Part shown: piece after piece, positions 1 through 11,986 of the stretch
Layout: each line of letters opens with the position of its first letter
Numbering within the stretch: position 1 is the first letter of the stretch
NCBI GenBank assembly: GCA_040235375.1
Contig: JBECKQ010000473.1
Span: 1-29,971, forward strand
DNA length: 29,971 nucleotides
Source: JBECKQ01 sp040235375
Lineage (GTDB): Bacteria > Planctomycetota > Phycisphaerae > UBA1845
Reading direction: 5' to 3'
Made by a program: the position numbers and the translations under genes
Notes under the pieces: generated by a model
What the model saw: the letters and a program-made list of their open reading frames with translations, nothing else
Databases searched by the model: none
What the model was told of the DNA's origin: nothing

Positions 1-427
1 TGACCATGTCGGCGGTGGTCCAGCGCGGCGTCCACGGCGACATGTCCAGCAGTCCCGTCGTGTCCACGTAATCGAGCACGGACAGGTGATAGAAGTGCAG
101 GACGTGCGACTGGATGAAGTTCGAGCCGAGCACGAGGTTGCGGAGGATTCGCCCGTTGTCGGGCGGCGTCACGCCGAACGCGTTGTCCAGGTTCAGGCAC
201 GATGCCATGGCGTGCGAAACCGGGCACACGCCGCAGATGCGCTGCGTGTACTGCGCAGCGTCGCGCGGGTCGCGGCCGACCAGGATGATCTCGAACCCGC
301 GGAACATCTTGCCCGAGCTGCGGGCGTCGATCACCTGCTGCACACCGCCGACCTCGTCGACGGTGACCTCGATCTCCAGGTGCCCTTCGATGCGCGTGAC
401 CGGATCGATGGTAATCGTGGTCGGCAT
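1..427 (-). CDS. [NiFe]-hydrogenase large subunit, N-terminal part (runs off left edge)
   Basis: This is the catalytic subunit of a periplasmic uptake-type hydrogenase, which splits H2 at a Ni-Fe centre. Only the first 142 codons lie in the window, reading from ATG at 427-425 toward base 1. Residues 10-16 (VTRIEGH) are the classic N-terminal signature. Residues 63-72 (QRICGVCPVSH region) form the L1 motif, with nickel ligands C65 and C68. The stretch NLVLGSNFIQSHVLHFYH is typical of group 1 enzymes and looks closest to group 1a. There is no signal peptide, as expected for a subunit co-exported with its Tat-tagged small subunit. It starts 26 bases after the small-subunit stop. The C-terminal nickel motif, which would show Cys or selenocysteine, is outside the window. 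Confidence 0.96.
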   Translation of the reverse strand, partial: MPTTITIDPVTRIEGHLEIEVTVDEVGGVQQVIDARSSGKMFRGFEIILVGRDPRDAAQYTQRICGVCPVSHAMASCLNLDNAFGVTPPDNGRILRNLVLGSNFIQSHVLHFYHLSVLDYVDTTGLLDMSPWTPRWTTADMV

Positions 428-453
428 CTGCCTCTCCACCAAGCAAGCCGGCC

Positions 454-1370
454 TTACGGCGTCGGCAAGTACACGTAAAACGGCGACATCCCGTCAGGAA
501 ACGTCGGCTCGACGCAGCCCAGGCACGGGCTTCGCGCGCCGATGCACCAGTTCACCCCGTATTCGCCCTCCGCCGGGCTGTTCCACTTGCGAATCCAGCA
601 ATCGGAGTACGTCTTCTTTCCCTTGCAGCCGAGCTGCTCCATGCAGCCCTCCGCACCGAGCTGCGGCGCGAACTGGGTTTCGCCGCAGTATTGGGCGCGT
701 TTGAAGCAGTTGTCGTGAATGCGCTTGCCGAAGTACTCGAGCGGCCGGCGATGACCATCGAGCGGCGGCAGGTGGCCGTTGGCGATCACGTAGCTGATCG
801 TGCCCACCAGCCAGTCGGGATGCGCCGGGCAGCCGGGCAGGTTAGCCAGCCGCGGATCATTGCCCAGAAGCTCGCCCACGCCTTTGGCCTGCGTCGGATT
901 CGGCGCTCCCGACGACACGCCCCCGAACGACGCACAGGCGCCGAGCGCCACGATGAACGCAGCATTCTGGCTGTACGTCGCCAGCGCGTCCTGCATGGTC
1001 ATGTTCGGCCAGAGGCGACAATACTTTCCGCTGGCGCCCGTCGGTATCGCCCCCTCGATCACCAGGATGTAACCCGGCGTCGTCGCCGCGCCTTCGGCCG
1101 CCGAGACAGCCAGATCACCCGCTGCCGCCATCAGGTTGTTCTGAAACTCCGCGTCGATCACGTTCGTGAGCACCTCATCAGCCGTCGCATAGTGCACGCT
1201 GTTGAGAAACGAAATCGCGCATCCGTCGCAACCAGCGCCCTGTAGCCAGATCACACGTGGGGCACCCTCGCTGCGGACCGCCTTGACCAGCCCGGCCAGC
1301 ACCTGCGGCGACAGCCGTCCCGCCGCGACGGCCGTAGCCGCGACCTTGAGAAAATCACGACGGGTCACTC

Positions 1371-1374
<4 letters not shown>
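454..1374 (-). CDS. [NiFe]-hydrogenase small subunit, Tat-exported
   Basis: This is the electron-transfer subunit (306 aa), carrying three Fe-S clusters from the Ni-Fe site to the redox partner. The start at 1374 puts a twin-arginine signal (TRRDFLK, residues 4-10) at the N-terminus and overlaps the upstream stop as ATGA, suggesting translational coupling. Proximal cluster ligands are C49, C52, C147 and C182. The distal cluster is H220, C223, C244 and C250. The medial cluster has C259, C284, C287 and also C277, in NWC, where Desulfovibrio gigas-type enzymes have NWP. Four cysteines predict a [4Fe-4S] rather than a [3Fe-4S] medial cluster, as in [NiFeSe] hydrogenases. No C-terminal membrane anchor is present; the protein ends soon after the last cluster, so the enzyme is probably soluble periplasmic, with the upstream multiheme cytochrome as likely electron acceptor. 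Confidence 0.96.
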
Positions 1375-3941
<2,567 letters not shown>

Positions 3942-4227
3942 TACACGCGAAACGCGCGCGGCGAGTCAAGCAGCAACATGGTCCATTCGCATCGGCGAGG
4001 CCGATGCCAAATCGCCCCGAATCGGTGCCCTTTCGCGCCACCAAGCGGAGGCATCCTCCCGACCGGCCACCGACAGCATTACCGGCCTCTCTCCACGCCG
4101 ATGACGAAGTCGAGCGGGCGCGTCGGGGTCCTCCAAAAGGCCGTGGCATTGAGCGAAATTCGCCCCTCCGGCCGGCCGATATTCCGCTTGAAGAAGCACA
4201 AATAACGTGCAGGAGCAAGCGCAGCCT

Positions 4228-4437
4228 ATGGCCCTCGAACTCATCGACAACGGCGTGCCCAACGACGGTTTTAACCTGACCATCGACGAGGTGCGTCTCG
4301 TCCTCCGGTTCCGTAACCTGTCTCCGCATCAGCAGAAGGGCATTCTTCAAGCCATCGACATGATCAAGCCGAGCAAAGCAAGCCGGCTCCGACGTCCTAA
4401 AACCACGCCCGATGATTGCGGACGCGCGCAGCCCTGA
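4228..4437 (+). CDS. Small hypothetical protein (69 aa)
   Basis: A short open frame with ordinary protein composition in its middle (TIDEVRLVLRFRNLSPHQQK), looking like a small helical, possibly regulatory, protein. I do not recognise a family. It starts at ATG 4228, with AGGAG 12 bases upstream; GTG at 4207 is an equally possible start (76 aa). It sits alone on the plus strand, convergent with the P-loop gene, 29 bases separating the ends. The 265 bases before it, back to the cytochrome start, hold the divergent promoter space and no clear gene. Confidence 0.5.
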   Translation: MALELIDNGVPNDGFNLTIDEVRLVLRFRNLSPHQQKGILQAIDMIKPSKASRLRRPKTTPDDCGRAQP

Positions 4438-4466
4438 CGTCTCGCCCTGCGTTTTCGTGAGTCGAT

Positions 4467-5279
4467 CTACGCCCGTGATTGGTAGACGGCGTGCAGGCGT
4501 TCGATGAGTCGCTGCCGCCGGGGATCATCCGCATCGCAAATGTCGCAGCAGAAAATCTGCGGGTGGGCCTGTTCGCCGGTATGGCTGCCGCGCACGAGTT
4601 TCTCGAGGCGTTGCACGACCTCGTCCACAACCGCCGTTGTGCCGCCGACGCCGGTGTTCACCACGACGATGTCGCTCTCTGCCACGCCGTGATATTCAGG
4701 CTGGCAGCGAATGCGGGCAGCCAACTCCTGGCCCAGTGGCGACCGCATGAGCACGCCGATCTGCGAGTCGCTCATGTCCTTGCGGCGCTCGTGCCCTTCA
4801 GAGATCGAATCGTCGTCCGCGGAAATTCCGTAGATTTCTTTCGTAAACATAACCGTGTCGTTGAGCACGGACTGAAGAGCGTCTTCCGCCTCCGCATCGG
4901 TGCGAAACACGTCGTGCACGTCCCACGGCGCCGGCATCACGAACAGCTTGTAGTCGTAGGGATACGCACTTCTCAGGCTGGGATCGGTGTCGCCCTCCAT
5001 GATCACGCAGGCGTCCGCGTCCTTGCGGTGCACGGCCGTCAGCACACGCGGCACGGCCTCAAAGACGCGGTTGGGATCGTAGTTGATCCACGTGGCTGTC
5101 GCGACGTGACAGTCCTGGGCTTTCCTGGGGGGCTCCTTCGGGGGCCGTTTTGTCCCGTCCAGAGCGGCCAAACGAATGTAGTGAGGCTCGTGCTTGCAGA
5201 CCTCGTCGATGATGGTGCGGATGATCTCGGTCTTTCCCGAGCGACGAGGGCCTGTCACGATCGTCACTTTGAATGCCAT
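4467..5279 (-). CDS. P-loop NTPase of unknown function
   Basis: A 270-residue cytoplasmic protein. The start at 5279 places a Walker A motif (G10-PRRS-GKT17) right at the N-terminus after one beta strand, the usual arrangement for a P-loop fold. An acidic strand (ACVIMEGDTDP, near residue 90) could be the Walker B region. VVVVNTGVGG follows in the C-terminal third, and near the end comes a cysteine cluster (FCCDICDADDP). The N-terminus recalls small nucleotide-binding accessory proteins such as MobB, but the rest does not let me name it. It lies downstream of the coiled-coil/HTH gene and LarC on the same strand, separated by 191 bases, and upstream of the hydrogenase operon. The longer frame to 5327 adds only low-complexity residues. 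Confidence 0.85.
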   Translation of the reverse strand: MAFKVTIVTGPRRSGKTEIIRTIIDEVCKHEPHYIRLAALDGTKRPPKEPPRKAQDCHVATATWINYDPNRVFEAVPRVLTAVHRKDADACVIMEGDTDPSLRSAYPYDYKLFVMPAPWDVHDVFRTDAEAEDALQSVLNDTVMFTKEIYGISADDDSISEGHERRKDMSDSQIGVLMRSPLGQELAARIRCQPEYHGVAESDIVVVNTGVGGTTAVVDEVVQRLEKLVRGSHTGEQAHPQIFCCDICDADDPRRQRLIERLHAVYQSRA

Positions 5280-5470
5280 GCCCGGACGATCCCGCGCTCC
5301 CGCGACAGCCCAGCCCGATCGATACAAATCGCAGCAATTCTATGCCTCGACCTGGCCCGCGGCTACTTTTCCCGCCCTCGAAAGGCAGCTTTTGACACGT
5401 TAATCCGCCCTTTCGGGAAGGAAAAACGAGGGTGCCCCGCGGTCGGACCACCGGAATCGGCTGGCCGTGC

Positions 5471-5992
5471 TCAGCCCGCGCTGCTTTGGGTAAGCCCTTG
5501 GCGCCTCAGTTCCAGAATGAGCTCGATCTCCCCCACCGGGCGCCCCAACGCCTTGGCGATATCCTGTGGAGATCTTCCCTCTTCCACGAGTGCATACACG
5601 CGCTCGCGCCGGGAGGGAAGACTTGCCGGAGGATCGTTCCCACGTGTTCCCGGCTCACCGACGAGCACGTCCACGCTGCGACTCCCCTCTGAAACAGTCT
5701 CCCTCGTCAGGCCCTTCAGTTCGGCGATCCGCCGGTCGGCATGGCGCAGCAGGGCGTCCAGCTTGCGATACCGCGTGTCGATCTGGGCGTTCAGGTCGCG
5801 GGCCAGCCGCTCGAGCTCGATCAGAACCGACCGCAATTCGTCCTCCGTCCGGTCGCTCGCTCGGTCACCGGCCGGCGCTCGCCGTGCCCACCGTGCGCCG
5901 CTCAACGACGCGTTGCGCTGCACGCGACGCCGCGTCAGCACCACGACGAGCGTCGTCGCCAGCAACGCCGCCAGGAACAAGGGGAGCGACAT
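5471..5992 (-). CDS. Membrane-anchored coiled-coil protein with C-terminal HTH-like region
   Basis: A 173-residue protein. ATG at 5992 begins directly with a single transmembrane segment (LPLFLAALLATTLVVVL), followed by basic residues. A charged alpha-helical stretch follows (about residues 50-110, ELRSVLIELERLARDLNAQI), probably a coiled coil. The C-terminus (about residues 128-165, RERVYALVEEGRSPQDIAKALGR) looks like a helix-turn-helix. This architecture resembles DUF6115/DUF2802-type proteins, whose biochemical role is not known to me. A TTG start at 6028 would add 12 residues. It follows larC by 67 bases on the same strand and may be co-transcribed. Confidence 0.8.
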   Translation of the reverse strand: MSLPLFLAALLATTLVVVLTRRRVQRNASLSGARWARRAPAGDRASDRTEDELRSVLIELERLARDLNAQIDTRYRKLDALLRHADRRIAELKGLTRETVSEGSRSVDVLVGEPGTRGNDPPASLPSRRERVYALVEEGRSPQDIAKALGRPVGEIELILELRRQGLTQSSAG

Positions 5993-6059
5993 GCTCACGT
6001 CTTTGACTTGTGCGAGCAGGATTAACAAATGAACCTCAGTTAGGCTCGGTACGCTTGCG

Positions 6060-7235
6060 TCAGTAGTTACCCGCGATGCGCCATGCGTGCATCGCCGCTT
6101 CCATCACCGCCCGCAGCGGAACGCCGTGGGACCGCGCGGCCGCGGCACATTCGTCATATTCGGCGGCGGCGGTGATAGTCCGACCTCCGCGCCGCCCCAC
6201 CTTCACCCGAATCCGCCCGTAAGGCGTGTCAACCTCTTCGCTGCTGCGCTCGAGCTTTGACCGTTCCGCGTAGCGGCGCCGAATGCCGAGCGTGCAGGTC
6301 TCCGCGAAGATGATCGACTCCAGTTGCGCGACTCGCGCCCTGTCCGCCAGAACCGTCAGCAGGACGCCAGGCCGGCTTTTCTTCATGTATATCGGCACGC
6401 AGTACACATCGAGTGCACCCGCTTCCAGCAGTCGTCCCATGCAGTGCCCCACCCATTCCCCCGGCACGTCATCCAGGTTCGACTCGAGGATCGCGACAGT
6501 GTCGGTCGTATCGTCCTCCGCTGTGCCCACTAGCACGCGGACGACGTTCGGAAGATGCTTTCCTTCGCGCGTTCCCGCCCCCATGCCGGTGCTTTCCAGC
6601 GTCATGGAGGGAACCGGTCCGAACTCTGCCGCCACCGTCGTGAGGATTGCCGCGGCCGTCGGCGTGAGCAACTCCCCCTCCTCCTGCGTCGCTGCAATCG
6701 GCACGCCCTGTAGCAACAAGACCGTCGCCGGCGCCGGAACCGGCATCACCCCGTGAGCGCACGCGACAGTTCCCGACCCGACCGCAAGCGGCGAGCATAC
6801 AATCCGGTCGATGCCCAGCGCTTCGATCGCCAGCGCCGCCGCAACGACGTCTACGATTGCATCAACGGCGCCGACCTCGTGGAAGTGAATCTGCTCGCGG
6901 TCCACGCCGTGCACTTTCGCTTCCGAGTCGGCAAGCCGCTCGAAAATCGCAGCCGACCGATCGCGCACGGTCTTCGGCAAACTCGAGCGATCGATGATCG
7001 CCCGAATCTCGCTCAATCCCCGGTGCTCGTGTGTTGTCCTTTCCAGGTCAACATGGAACTGCGTTGCCGCGAAGCCCTGTTTCCGAACCTTCTCTGCTCG
7101 GACATTGAATCCACACACATCGAGTTGTTTCAGCCCGGCGGCAATCGTGTGGAAAGCCGCGCCGGCGTCGATGAGGGCACCGACCAGCATGTCCCCGCCG
7201 GCCCCGTTGAAACAGTCGAAATATAGCGTTCTCAT
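6060..7235 (-). CDS. larC: LarC, nickel-pincer cofactor metallochaperone
   Basis: LarC inserts nickel into the pyridinium-dithiocarboxylate precursor to make the nickel-pincer nucleotide cofactor used by LarA-type racemases. The start at 7235 gives MRTLYFDCFNGAGGDMLVGA, the family's usual N-terminus, with GGAGAGG just upstream. Other family marks are IHFHEVGAVDAIVDVV, VACAHGVMPVPAPATVLLL and a C-terminal domain with SNLDDVPGEWVGH. The length (391 aa) is normal for full LarC. No LarA, LarB or LarE is visible, so its client enzyme must be encoded elsewhere. It lies upstream of a hydrogenase operon, but LarC is not a known hydrogenase maturation factor, so the shared nickel theme may be coincidence. 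A 189-base divergent promoter region separates it from the carboxypeptidase gene. Confidence 0.93.
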   Translation of the reverse strand: MRTLYFDCFNGAGGDMLVGALIDAGAAFHTIAAGLKQLDVCGFNVRAEKVRKQGFAATQFHVDLERTTHEHRGLSEIRAIIDRSSLPKTVRDRSAAIFERLADSEAKVHGVDREQIHFHEVGAVDAIVDVVAAALAIEALGIDRIVCSPLAVGSGTVACAHGVMPVPAPATVLLLQGVPIAATQEEGELLTPTAAAILTTVAAEFGPVPSMTLESTGMGAGTREGKHLPNVVRVLVGTAEDDTTDTVAILESNLDDVPGEWVGHCMGRLLEAGALDVYCVPIYMKKSRPGVLLTVLADRARVAQLESIIFAETCTLGIRRRYAERSKLERSSEEVDTPYGRIRVKVGRRGGRTITAAAEYDECAAAARSHGVPLRAVMEAAMHAWRIAGNY

Positions 7236-7424
7236 GATCCACCTCTCCGCGGCCGACCCCGGTCGCGCTGTGAACACCACCCCGACCGCAGCGCCGCGAG
7301 TCTATGGAACCGCCCGACATCGAGCAACTCGCGCTCCACCACCGCAACCGGAACCGATTGATCGTTCTGGTTTTCGATACGTCGTTCGGTTAAACTGTAT
7401 TGGACTACGGGGAGTCCACCAGAC

Positions 7425-9950
7425 ATGCAAACCAAAGCCGCTTTCGGCCCGGTCGCCCACGCGTTTTGCGCCGCGATTGTCGTGGCTTGCGTTTCGATCG
7501 CATTCGGCCAGCAGAGGCAACGCTTCGATGGCAATTCCGTCCTTCGCGTCAGCGTGCCGGACGAGGCCTCCCTCCAGACCGTGCTCAAGCTGACCGAGGA
7601 CGTCTGGAGCCACCACGTCGCCCCCGGTGGTACCATCGACGTTCGCATCACGCCCGAGCAGCGTCGCGCGATCGATCAGGCCGGACTCTCCTACGAAGTG
7701 TTTATCCCCGATATCGAACCCTTGATCGAAGCCCAGATGGTCCCACCCCTCCGCGAGGCCGACTTCTCCGGCAACTACCACACCTACGCCGAGATCGAGT
7801 CATTCATCGACGACGCCGTCGCCAACTACCCCACGTTCGTCCAGAAAGTCGAGTTCGGAGAGACGCTCCAGAACCGCAAGATGTGGGGCGTGCGCATCAC
7901 CGGACCGACGAGCCCAGCGTTCAAGCCGGCCGTCCTCTACCACGGCGGCCAGCACGCCCGCGAGTGGATCACCGTCGCCACCTGCTGCTACCTCATCGAT
8001 CATCTGCTGGCCAACTACGGCACGGACCCCGAGATCACCGACCTCGTCGACCGAGTCCAGTGGTACATCCTGCCCATCATGAATCCGGACGGCTACGTCT
8101 ACACCTGGGATGTGAACCGAATGTGGCGCAAGAATCGCGTGCCGCACAGCGACGGGACGTACGGCACTGACAACAACCGCAACTGGGCCGAAGGCTGGGG
8201 TCTCGATAACGGCTCCAGTGGTGAGCCCGGCGCCGACACCTACCGCGGATGGGCCCCGTTCTCGGAGAAGGAATCCTTCGCCATCTCCCGGTTCATCAAC
8301 AACCACGACAACATCCGAGCGTACATGGACCTGCATTCCTACTCGCAACTCGTGCTCTGGCCGTGGGGCTACAAGTCGGACCTGAATCCCGATAACGACA
8401 CCTTCAACCTCGTCGGCCAGACGATGATGAATCGACTCCACGCGACACATGGCCAGACATACGTCGGCGGTCCCACGTACACCGCCATCTATCCCGTCAG
8501 CGGCGGTTCGATCGACTGGGTCTACGCCAACCACGGCATCCTCGCCTACTCGATCGAGGAGCGGGATCGAGGACAGTACGGATTCCTGCTCCCGCCCGAG
8601 CAGATCGTTCCTGCCTCCGAGGAGGTGGTTTCCGCCCTCATGTATCTGACTTGGTGGGTCGCACCGCAGATTTACATCGCTCTGCCCGACGGCCTGCCGA
8701 CGCCTGCTCCCGGCGACGACACTGCGACCTTCTCCGTCCGGATGCAGGACAGCGGCGAAACAGCCCAGCCCGGTTCGGAGCTCATCCACTACCGCACTGG
8801 ACCGACCGGCCCCTTCACTGCCGAACCGCTCACCTCCCTGGGCGGCGAAATGTACGAGGCCTCGATCCCCATCGGCTGCCAGCCGCTCACTCAGTTCTAC
8901 GTCGAGGCCACCGGCGATGCCGGCACGACCATCACGCTCCCGCGCGATTTCACGGCCCAAGTGCTGACGATCGAAAACGATCAGCCGCTTTCGGCGGTCG
9001 CCACGCCGGCCGAGACCTGGAAGTGCGCGGACAGCGATCTCACGATCACCACCACGACCGCCGGATCAGGACCGCTGACCTACCAGTGGCAAAAAGACGG
9101 TCAGGACATCCCTGGTGCCACTGACGCGGTGTTGAACCTCCACCCGGTCACCGCCAGCGGCTTTGGAGCATATGCTCTGCTTGTCGGCGACACGTGCGGC
9201 AACCAGCTTGCCTCGAATGACGTCGTCGTACACGAGGCGACGGTCACTTTCACCGAACAGCCGCAAAGCTCTCGCCCGTGCAGCGGCAAGAACGCCTGGC
9301 TGGAGATCGCCACCGACCCGCCCGAGGGCGCCGTGACTTACCAATGGTATCACAACGGCGTTCCCATCTCCGGCGCCACGCATGACTACCTCTACGTCAC
9401 GGACCTCGGCGAGGACGACGGTGGCGATTACTACTGCATCGCCTCCATCGATTGTCTCCACGTTTCGAGCGACGTGGCGACGCTCGACGTGCAAACGGTA
9501 AGCCTTGTGGAGCAGCCTCTCAGTCGCTGCGCGTCCACGGGGGACGCCGTGACGTTCTCCGTCGTCGCCGAGGGGGAAAACCTCAACTATCAGTGGCGAA
9601 AAAACGGCACGGCGATCCCCGGCGAGAGTTCGCCCACACTGACGATCAACCCGGTGGATGCCGGCGATCAGGCCGTCTACCGCGTCGTCGTTTTCACGCT
9701 TCCCGACGTGTGCGTCGCTTCCAGTGCAGACGCGTCGCTGCTGGTTGATACGTGCACGACCTGCTGGTCGCGCCCCGGCGACATGGACGGCGACAGCGAC
9801 CTCGACCTGCTCGACTACGCCGTCATCCAGGCGTGCTTCGCCCCCCAGCAACCCACCAGGTCCGGCTGCGAGTGCGCCGACATCGACGGCACCGGCGCTG
9901 TCGACGCAATTGATTATGAACTCTTCACCGCCGACCTGACCGGCCCCTGA
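7425..9950 (+). CDS. Secreted M14 zinc carboxypeptidase with Ig-like and dockerin-like modules
   Basis: An 841-residue exported metallopeptidase that should remove C-terminal amino acids from peptides outside the cytoplasm. The signal peptide is residues 1-28 (ending SIAFGQ). The M14 domain covers about 115-412: zinc ligands H177 and E180 (HGGQHARE) and H304 (MDLHSYSQL), substrate-binding N-R at 251-252 (DNNRNW), and catalytic Glu in YSIEERD at about 378. The HxxE, Arg and Glu are all present, so it should be active. Residues about 520-770 hold three Ig-like repeats, each with a 'YQWxKNG' or 'YQWYHNG' strand and paired cysteines. Residues 780-841 form a terminal dockerin-like module (GDMDGDSDLDLLDY ... 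DLTGP). GGGGAG precedes the start by about ten bases. It converges on the APC permease, with 37 bases between the stops. Confidence 0.94.
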   Translation: MQTKAAFGPVAHAFCAAIVVACVSIAFGQQRQRFDGNSVLRVSVPDEASLQTVLKLTEDVWSHHVAPGGTIDVRITPEQRRAIDQAGLSYEVFIPDIEPLIEAQMVPPLREADFSGNYHTYAEIESFIDDAVANYPTFVQKVEFGETLQNRKMWGVRITGPTSPAFKPAVLYHGGQHAREWITVATCCYLIDHLLANYGTDPEITDLVDRVQWYILPIMNPDGYVYTWDVNRMWRKNRVPHSDGTYGTDNNRNWAEGWGLDNGSSGEPGADTYRGWAPFSEKESFAISRFINNHDNIRAYMDLHSYSQLVLWPWGYKSDLNPDNDTFNLVGQTMMNRLHATHGQTYVGGPTYTAIYPVSGGSIDWVYANHGILAYSIEERDRGQYGFLLPPEQIVPASEEVVSALMYLTWWVAPQIYIALPDGLPTPAPGDDTATFSVRMQDSGETAQPGSELIHYRTGPTGPFTAEPLTSLGGEMYEASIPIGCQPLTQFYVEATGDAGTTITLPRDFTAQVLTIENDQPLSAVATPAETWKCADSDLTITTTTAGSGPLTYQWQKDGQDIPGATDAVLNLHPVTASGFGAYALLVGDTCGNQLASNDVVVHEATVTFTEQPQSSRPCSGKNAWLEIATDPPEGAVTYQWYHNGVPISGATHDYLYVTDLGEDDGGDYYCIASIDCLHVSSDVATLDVQTVSLVEQPLSRCASTGDAVTFSVVAEGENLNYQWRKNGTAIPGESSPTLTINPVDAGDQAVYRVVVFTLPDVCVASSADASLLVDTCTTCWSRPGDMDGDSDLDLLDYAVIQACFAPQQPTRSGCECADIDGTGAVDAIDYELFTADLTGP

Positions 9951-9987
9951 AAACAGGGCGGTTCTGTCCGATGCGCTTTCGGGGGAT

Positions 9988-11319
9988 CTAGGGACGGTTC
10001 TTTTTCGACACACCCGCTCGCGGATGGATCGCCTTGATCCGCCGACCCGTGACCAGGCGATACGAAAGCTCGATCAGCAGCGAAGCGGCAGCCATGCCGA
10101 ACAGCACCCACAACTGAGCCGGATGGTCGAGCGCGCAATGCCAGATCAACGCCCCCAGGGCCCCCAGGCACGCCAACGCTCCGAGAACGGCCAGCGGCCA
10201 TCTGCCGCCCGACCGCTCATGCAGCACGCCGTTCGCCACGTTGACCGCCGCAAAGACCAGTAGGAACCCAGCGCTTCCCATCACCGATATGCTCGACAGG
10301 TCAAAGAGGTTGGCCACGGTCAGGGCAACGGCGGATGTCAGCAGCAACCCCACGATCGGTCGCTGCCAGACCTTCTCTTCCAGGACCTTCGGCAGTTCGC
10401 CGTCCTTCGCAATGATAAAGCTCACGCGCGCCGCGCCGTACAGCGTCGCGTTGATTGCCGACCCCGTCGACAGCATCGCCGCAACCGCAACAAGAATGTA
10501 TCCCGCCGATCCCATGAACGGCCGGGCCGCGACGGCCAGCGCATAGTCCTTCGCCTGAACGATCTCATTCACGCTCAAGTTGCCCACCGTCACCAGCGAC
10601 ACCAGCACGTACAGCACGAGGACGAAGGCCACCGACGCGTAGAACGCTGCCGGCAGAACCCTGCGAGGATTACGCACGTCCTTCGCCGTGTTGGCGATCA
10701 GCTCGAATCCTTCGTACGCCAGGAAAATGATCATCCCGCCCGCCGCAAGTCGCAGCGTCGGCGACCACTGCGAAACCGCCAGCCTCTTCGGCTCGACGCT
10801 CCACATCCCCACTGCAACGAACGTCAGGAGAATCGCCAGTTTCAGGCCGACGATCCACTCTTCCGCCTCGCCCACCGCCCCACTGCCGAGCGCGTTAAGT
10901 CCCGTCAGTACAATGATCGGCGCGCTGATCAGCGCCGGCGTGACCCACCCCTGCCATCCTTCGGGAAAGAAGCTCGCTCCGTAGCTGCCGAACGCGTGGG
11001 CATACAGCGAAAGCATCACGACGTAGCTGATCCACAGCAGCACGTTCAGCGCACCCGTCAGCGACCCACTGCCAAACGCCTGGTTGAGGAACTCCACGGT
11101 CCCTCCCCGACTGGGAAACGTCACCGAAAGCTTGGCGTATGAATAGCTGGTCAGCAGAGCGACGATGCCGGCCAGGGCGAACGCCACGGGGGTCCCGCCG
11201 TGAGCAAGCTGCACCGCCAGCCCAAGCACGGCGAAGATTCCACCCCCCACCATCCCGCCAATACCGATGGCGCTGACGGCAAGAAAACCCAGTTTCTTGT
11301 CCTTGCCGGTATCTTGCAC
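9988..11319 (-). CDS. APC-superfamily amino acid permease
   Basis: An integral membrane transporter of the amino acid-polyamine-organocation superfamily, 443 residues with about twelve hydrophobic segments. The glycine-rich first helix (AIGIGGMVGGGIFAVLG) is the hallmark substrate/sodium-binding helix of the family. I prefer the GTG start at 11319, because AGGAGG sits ten bases upstream (11335-11330); ATG at 11376 and GTG at 11328 are worse placed. Substrate cannot be told from sequence. It faces the carboxypeptidase gene, which could supply amino acids or peptides for uptake, but that link is only suggestive. Confidence 0.9.
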   Translation of the reverse strand: MQDTGKDKKLGFLAVSAIGIGGMVGGGIFAVLGLAVQLAHGGTPVAFALAGIVALLTSYSYAKLSVTFPSRGGTVEFLNQAFGSGSLTGALNVLLWISYVVMLSLYAHAFGSYGASFFPEGWQGWVTPALISAPIIVLTGLNALGSGAVGEAEEWIVGLKLAILLTFVAVGMWSVEPKRLAVSQWSPTLRLAAGGMIIFLAYEGFELIANTAKDVRNPRRVLPAAFYASVAFVLVLYVLVSLVTVGNLSVNEIVQAKDYALAVAARPFMGSAGYILVAVAAMLSTGSAINATLYGAARVSFIIAKDGELPKVLEEKVWQRPIVGLLLTSAVALTVANLFDLSSISVMGSAGFLLVFAAVNVANGVLHERSGGRWPLAVLGALACLGALGALIWHCALDHPAQLWVLFGMAAASLLIELSYRLVTGRRIKAIHPRAGVSKKNRP

Positions 11320-11448
11320 TGCGGTCACGCCTCCTGGAAGATTTCCACAATGCCGCGCCTGGCGACGGCGCGACATATCTCAGCAACCATGCGTGCGGGG
11401 CCCGAATGCGCTGGAAGACGCGCGAACGATGATAACCTGAGCGGACAC

Positions 11449-11986
11449 CTATGACGACTCAACCGAAGCGCGCGAAAACTGAGGATGAACGTTGCGCAGC
11501 AAGTGATGCGCGGCCATCTTCACGGCATCCAGGATGAACATCCAGACTATGGCGTACGCCCACACGACGCCGGCCAAGGCCCAGCCCACGGCCGGCATCA
11601 GGATGCCGTACACCGCAAAAAGCGTGCCACCGACCTGCGTCGCCTCCAGGGCCGCGATGAGCTTCCAGTTCGGCCATGGCTTCTCCCAGAACCAGCCGAT
11701 CGCCCGCGTGATGTATAGGGTCATATGTCCAGCCGCGAGAAGCTTGAAGCACGCACGCGATCTCGATCATCCATGGGATCGGCCCCCAGAAGTAGCTGAG
11801 AAATCTGACGACGGGGCTCGACTTGTGCTCCTCGATCTCGTTCGGACCGTATTGTTCCAGTCGGGTTTCAGCCTCCTTCTGGCTCAGCCCATCGTCATTT
11901 GTGTCCAGCTCGGAAAGCAGTTCGGCGACAGACTGGCTCGAGTCCGCCGACTTGGATTCCGGCATGTGGAAGACCTTCTTCAACAC
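11449..11986 (-). pseudogene. Remnant of a plasma-membrane-type H+ P-type ATPase with large internal deletion
   Basis: The first ~80 codons (from 11986) match the N-terminus of proton-pumping P-type ATPases: LSQKEAETRLEQYGPNEIEE, then FLSYFWGPIPWMIEIACVL, the first membrane helix. The frame then ends, and in another frame the extreme C-terminus of the same family follows (KLLAAGHMTLYITRAIGWFW ... WAYAIVWMFILDAVKMAAHH). The junction is near 11746-11752. An intact enzyme is roughly 800 residues; about three quarters is missing, including the phosphorylation DKTGT site, the nucleotide-binding domain and the central helices. It therefore cannot pump. The C-terminal piece alone could be read from ATG 11724, but a function is unlikely. 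Confidence 0.85.

Noticed and set aside
4479..6032. 517-residue plus-strand frame
   Set aside because: It is antisense to the P-loop and coiled-coil genes, lacks a coherent domain and has Arg/Ser/Ala-rich composition typical of a shadow frame in GC-rich DNA.
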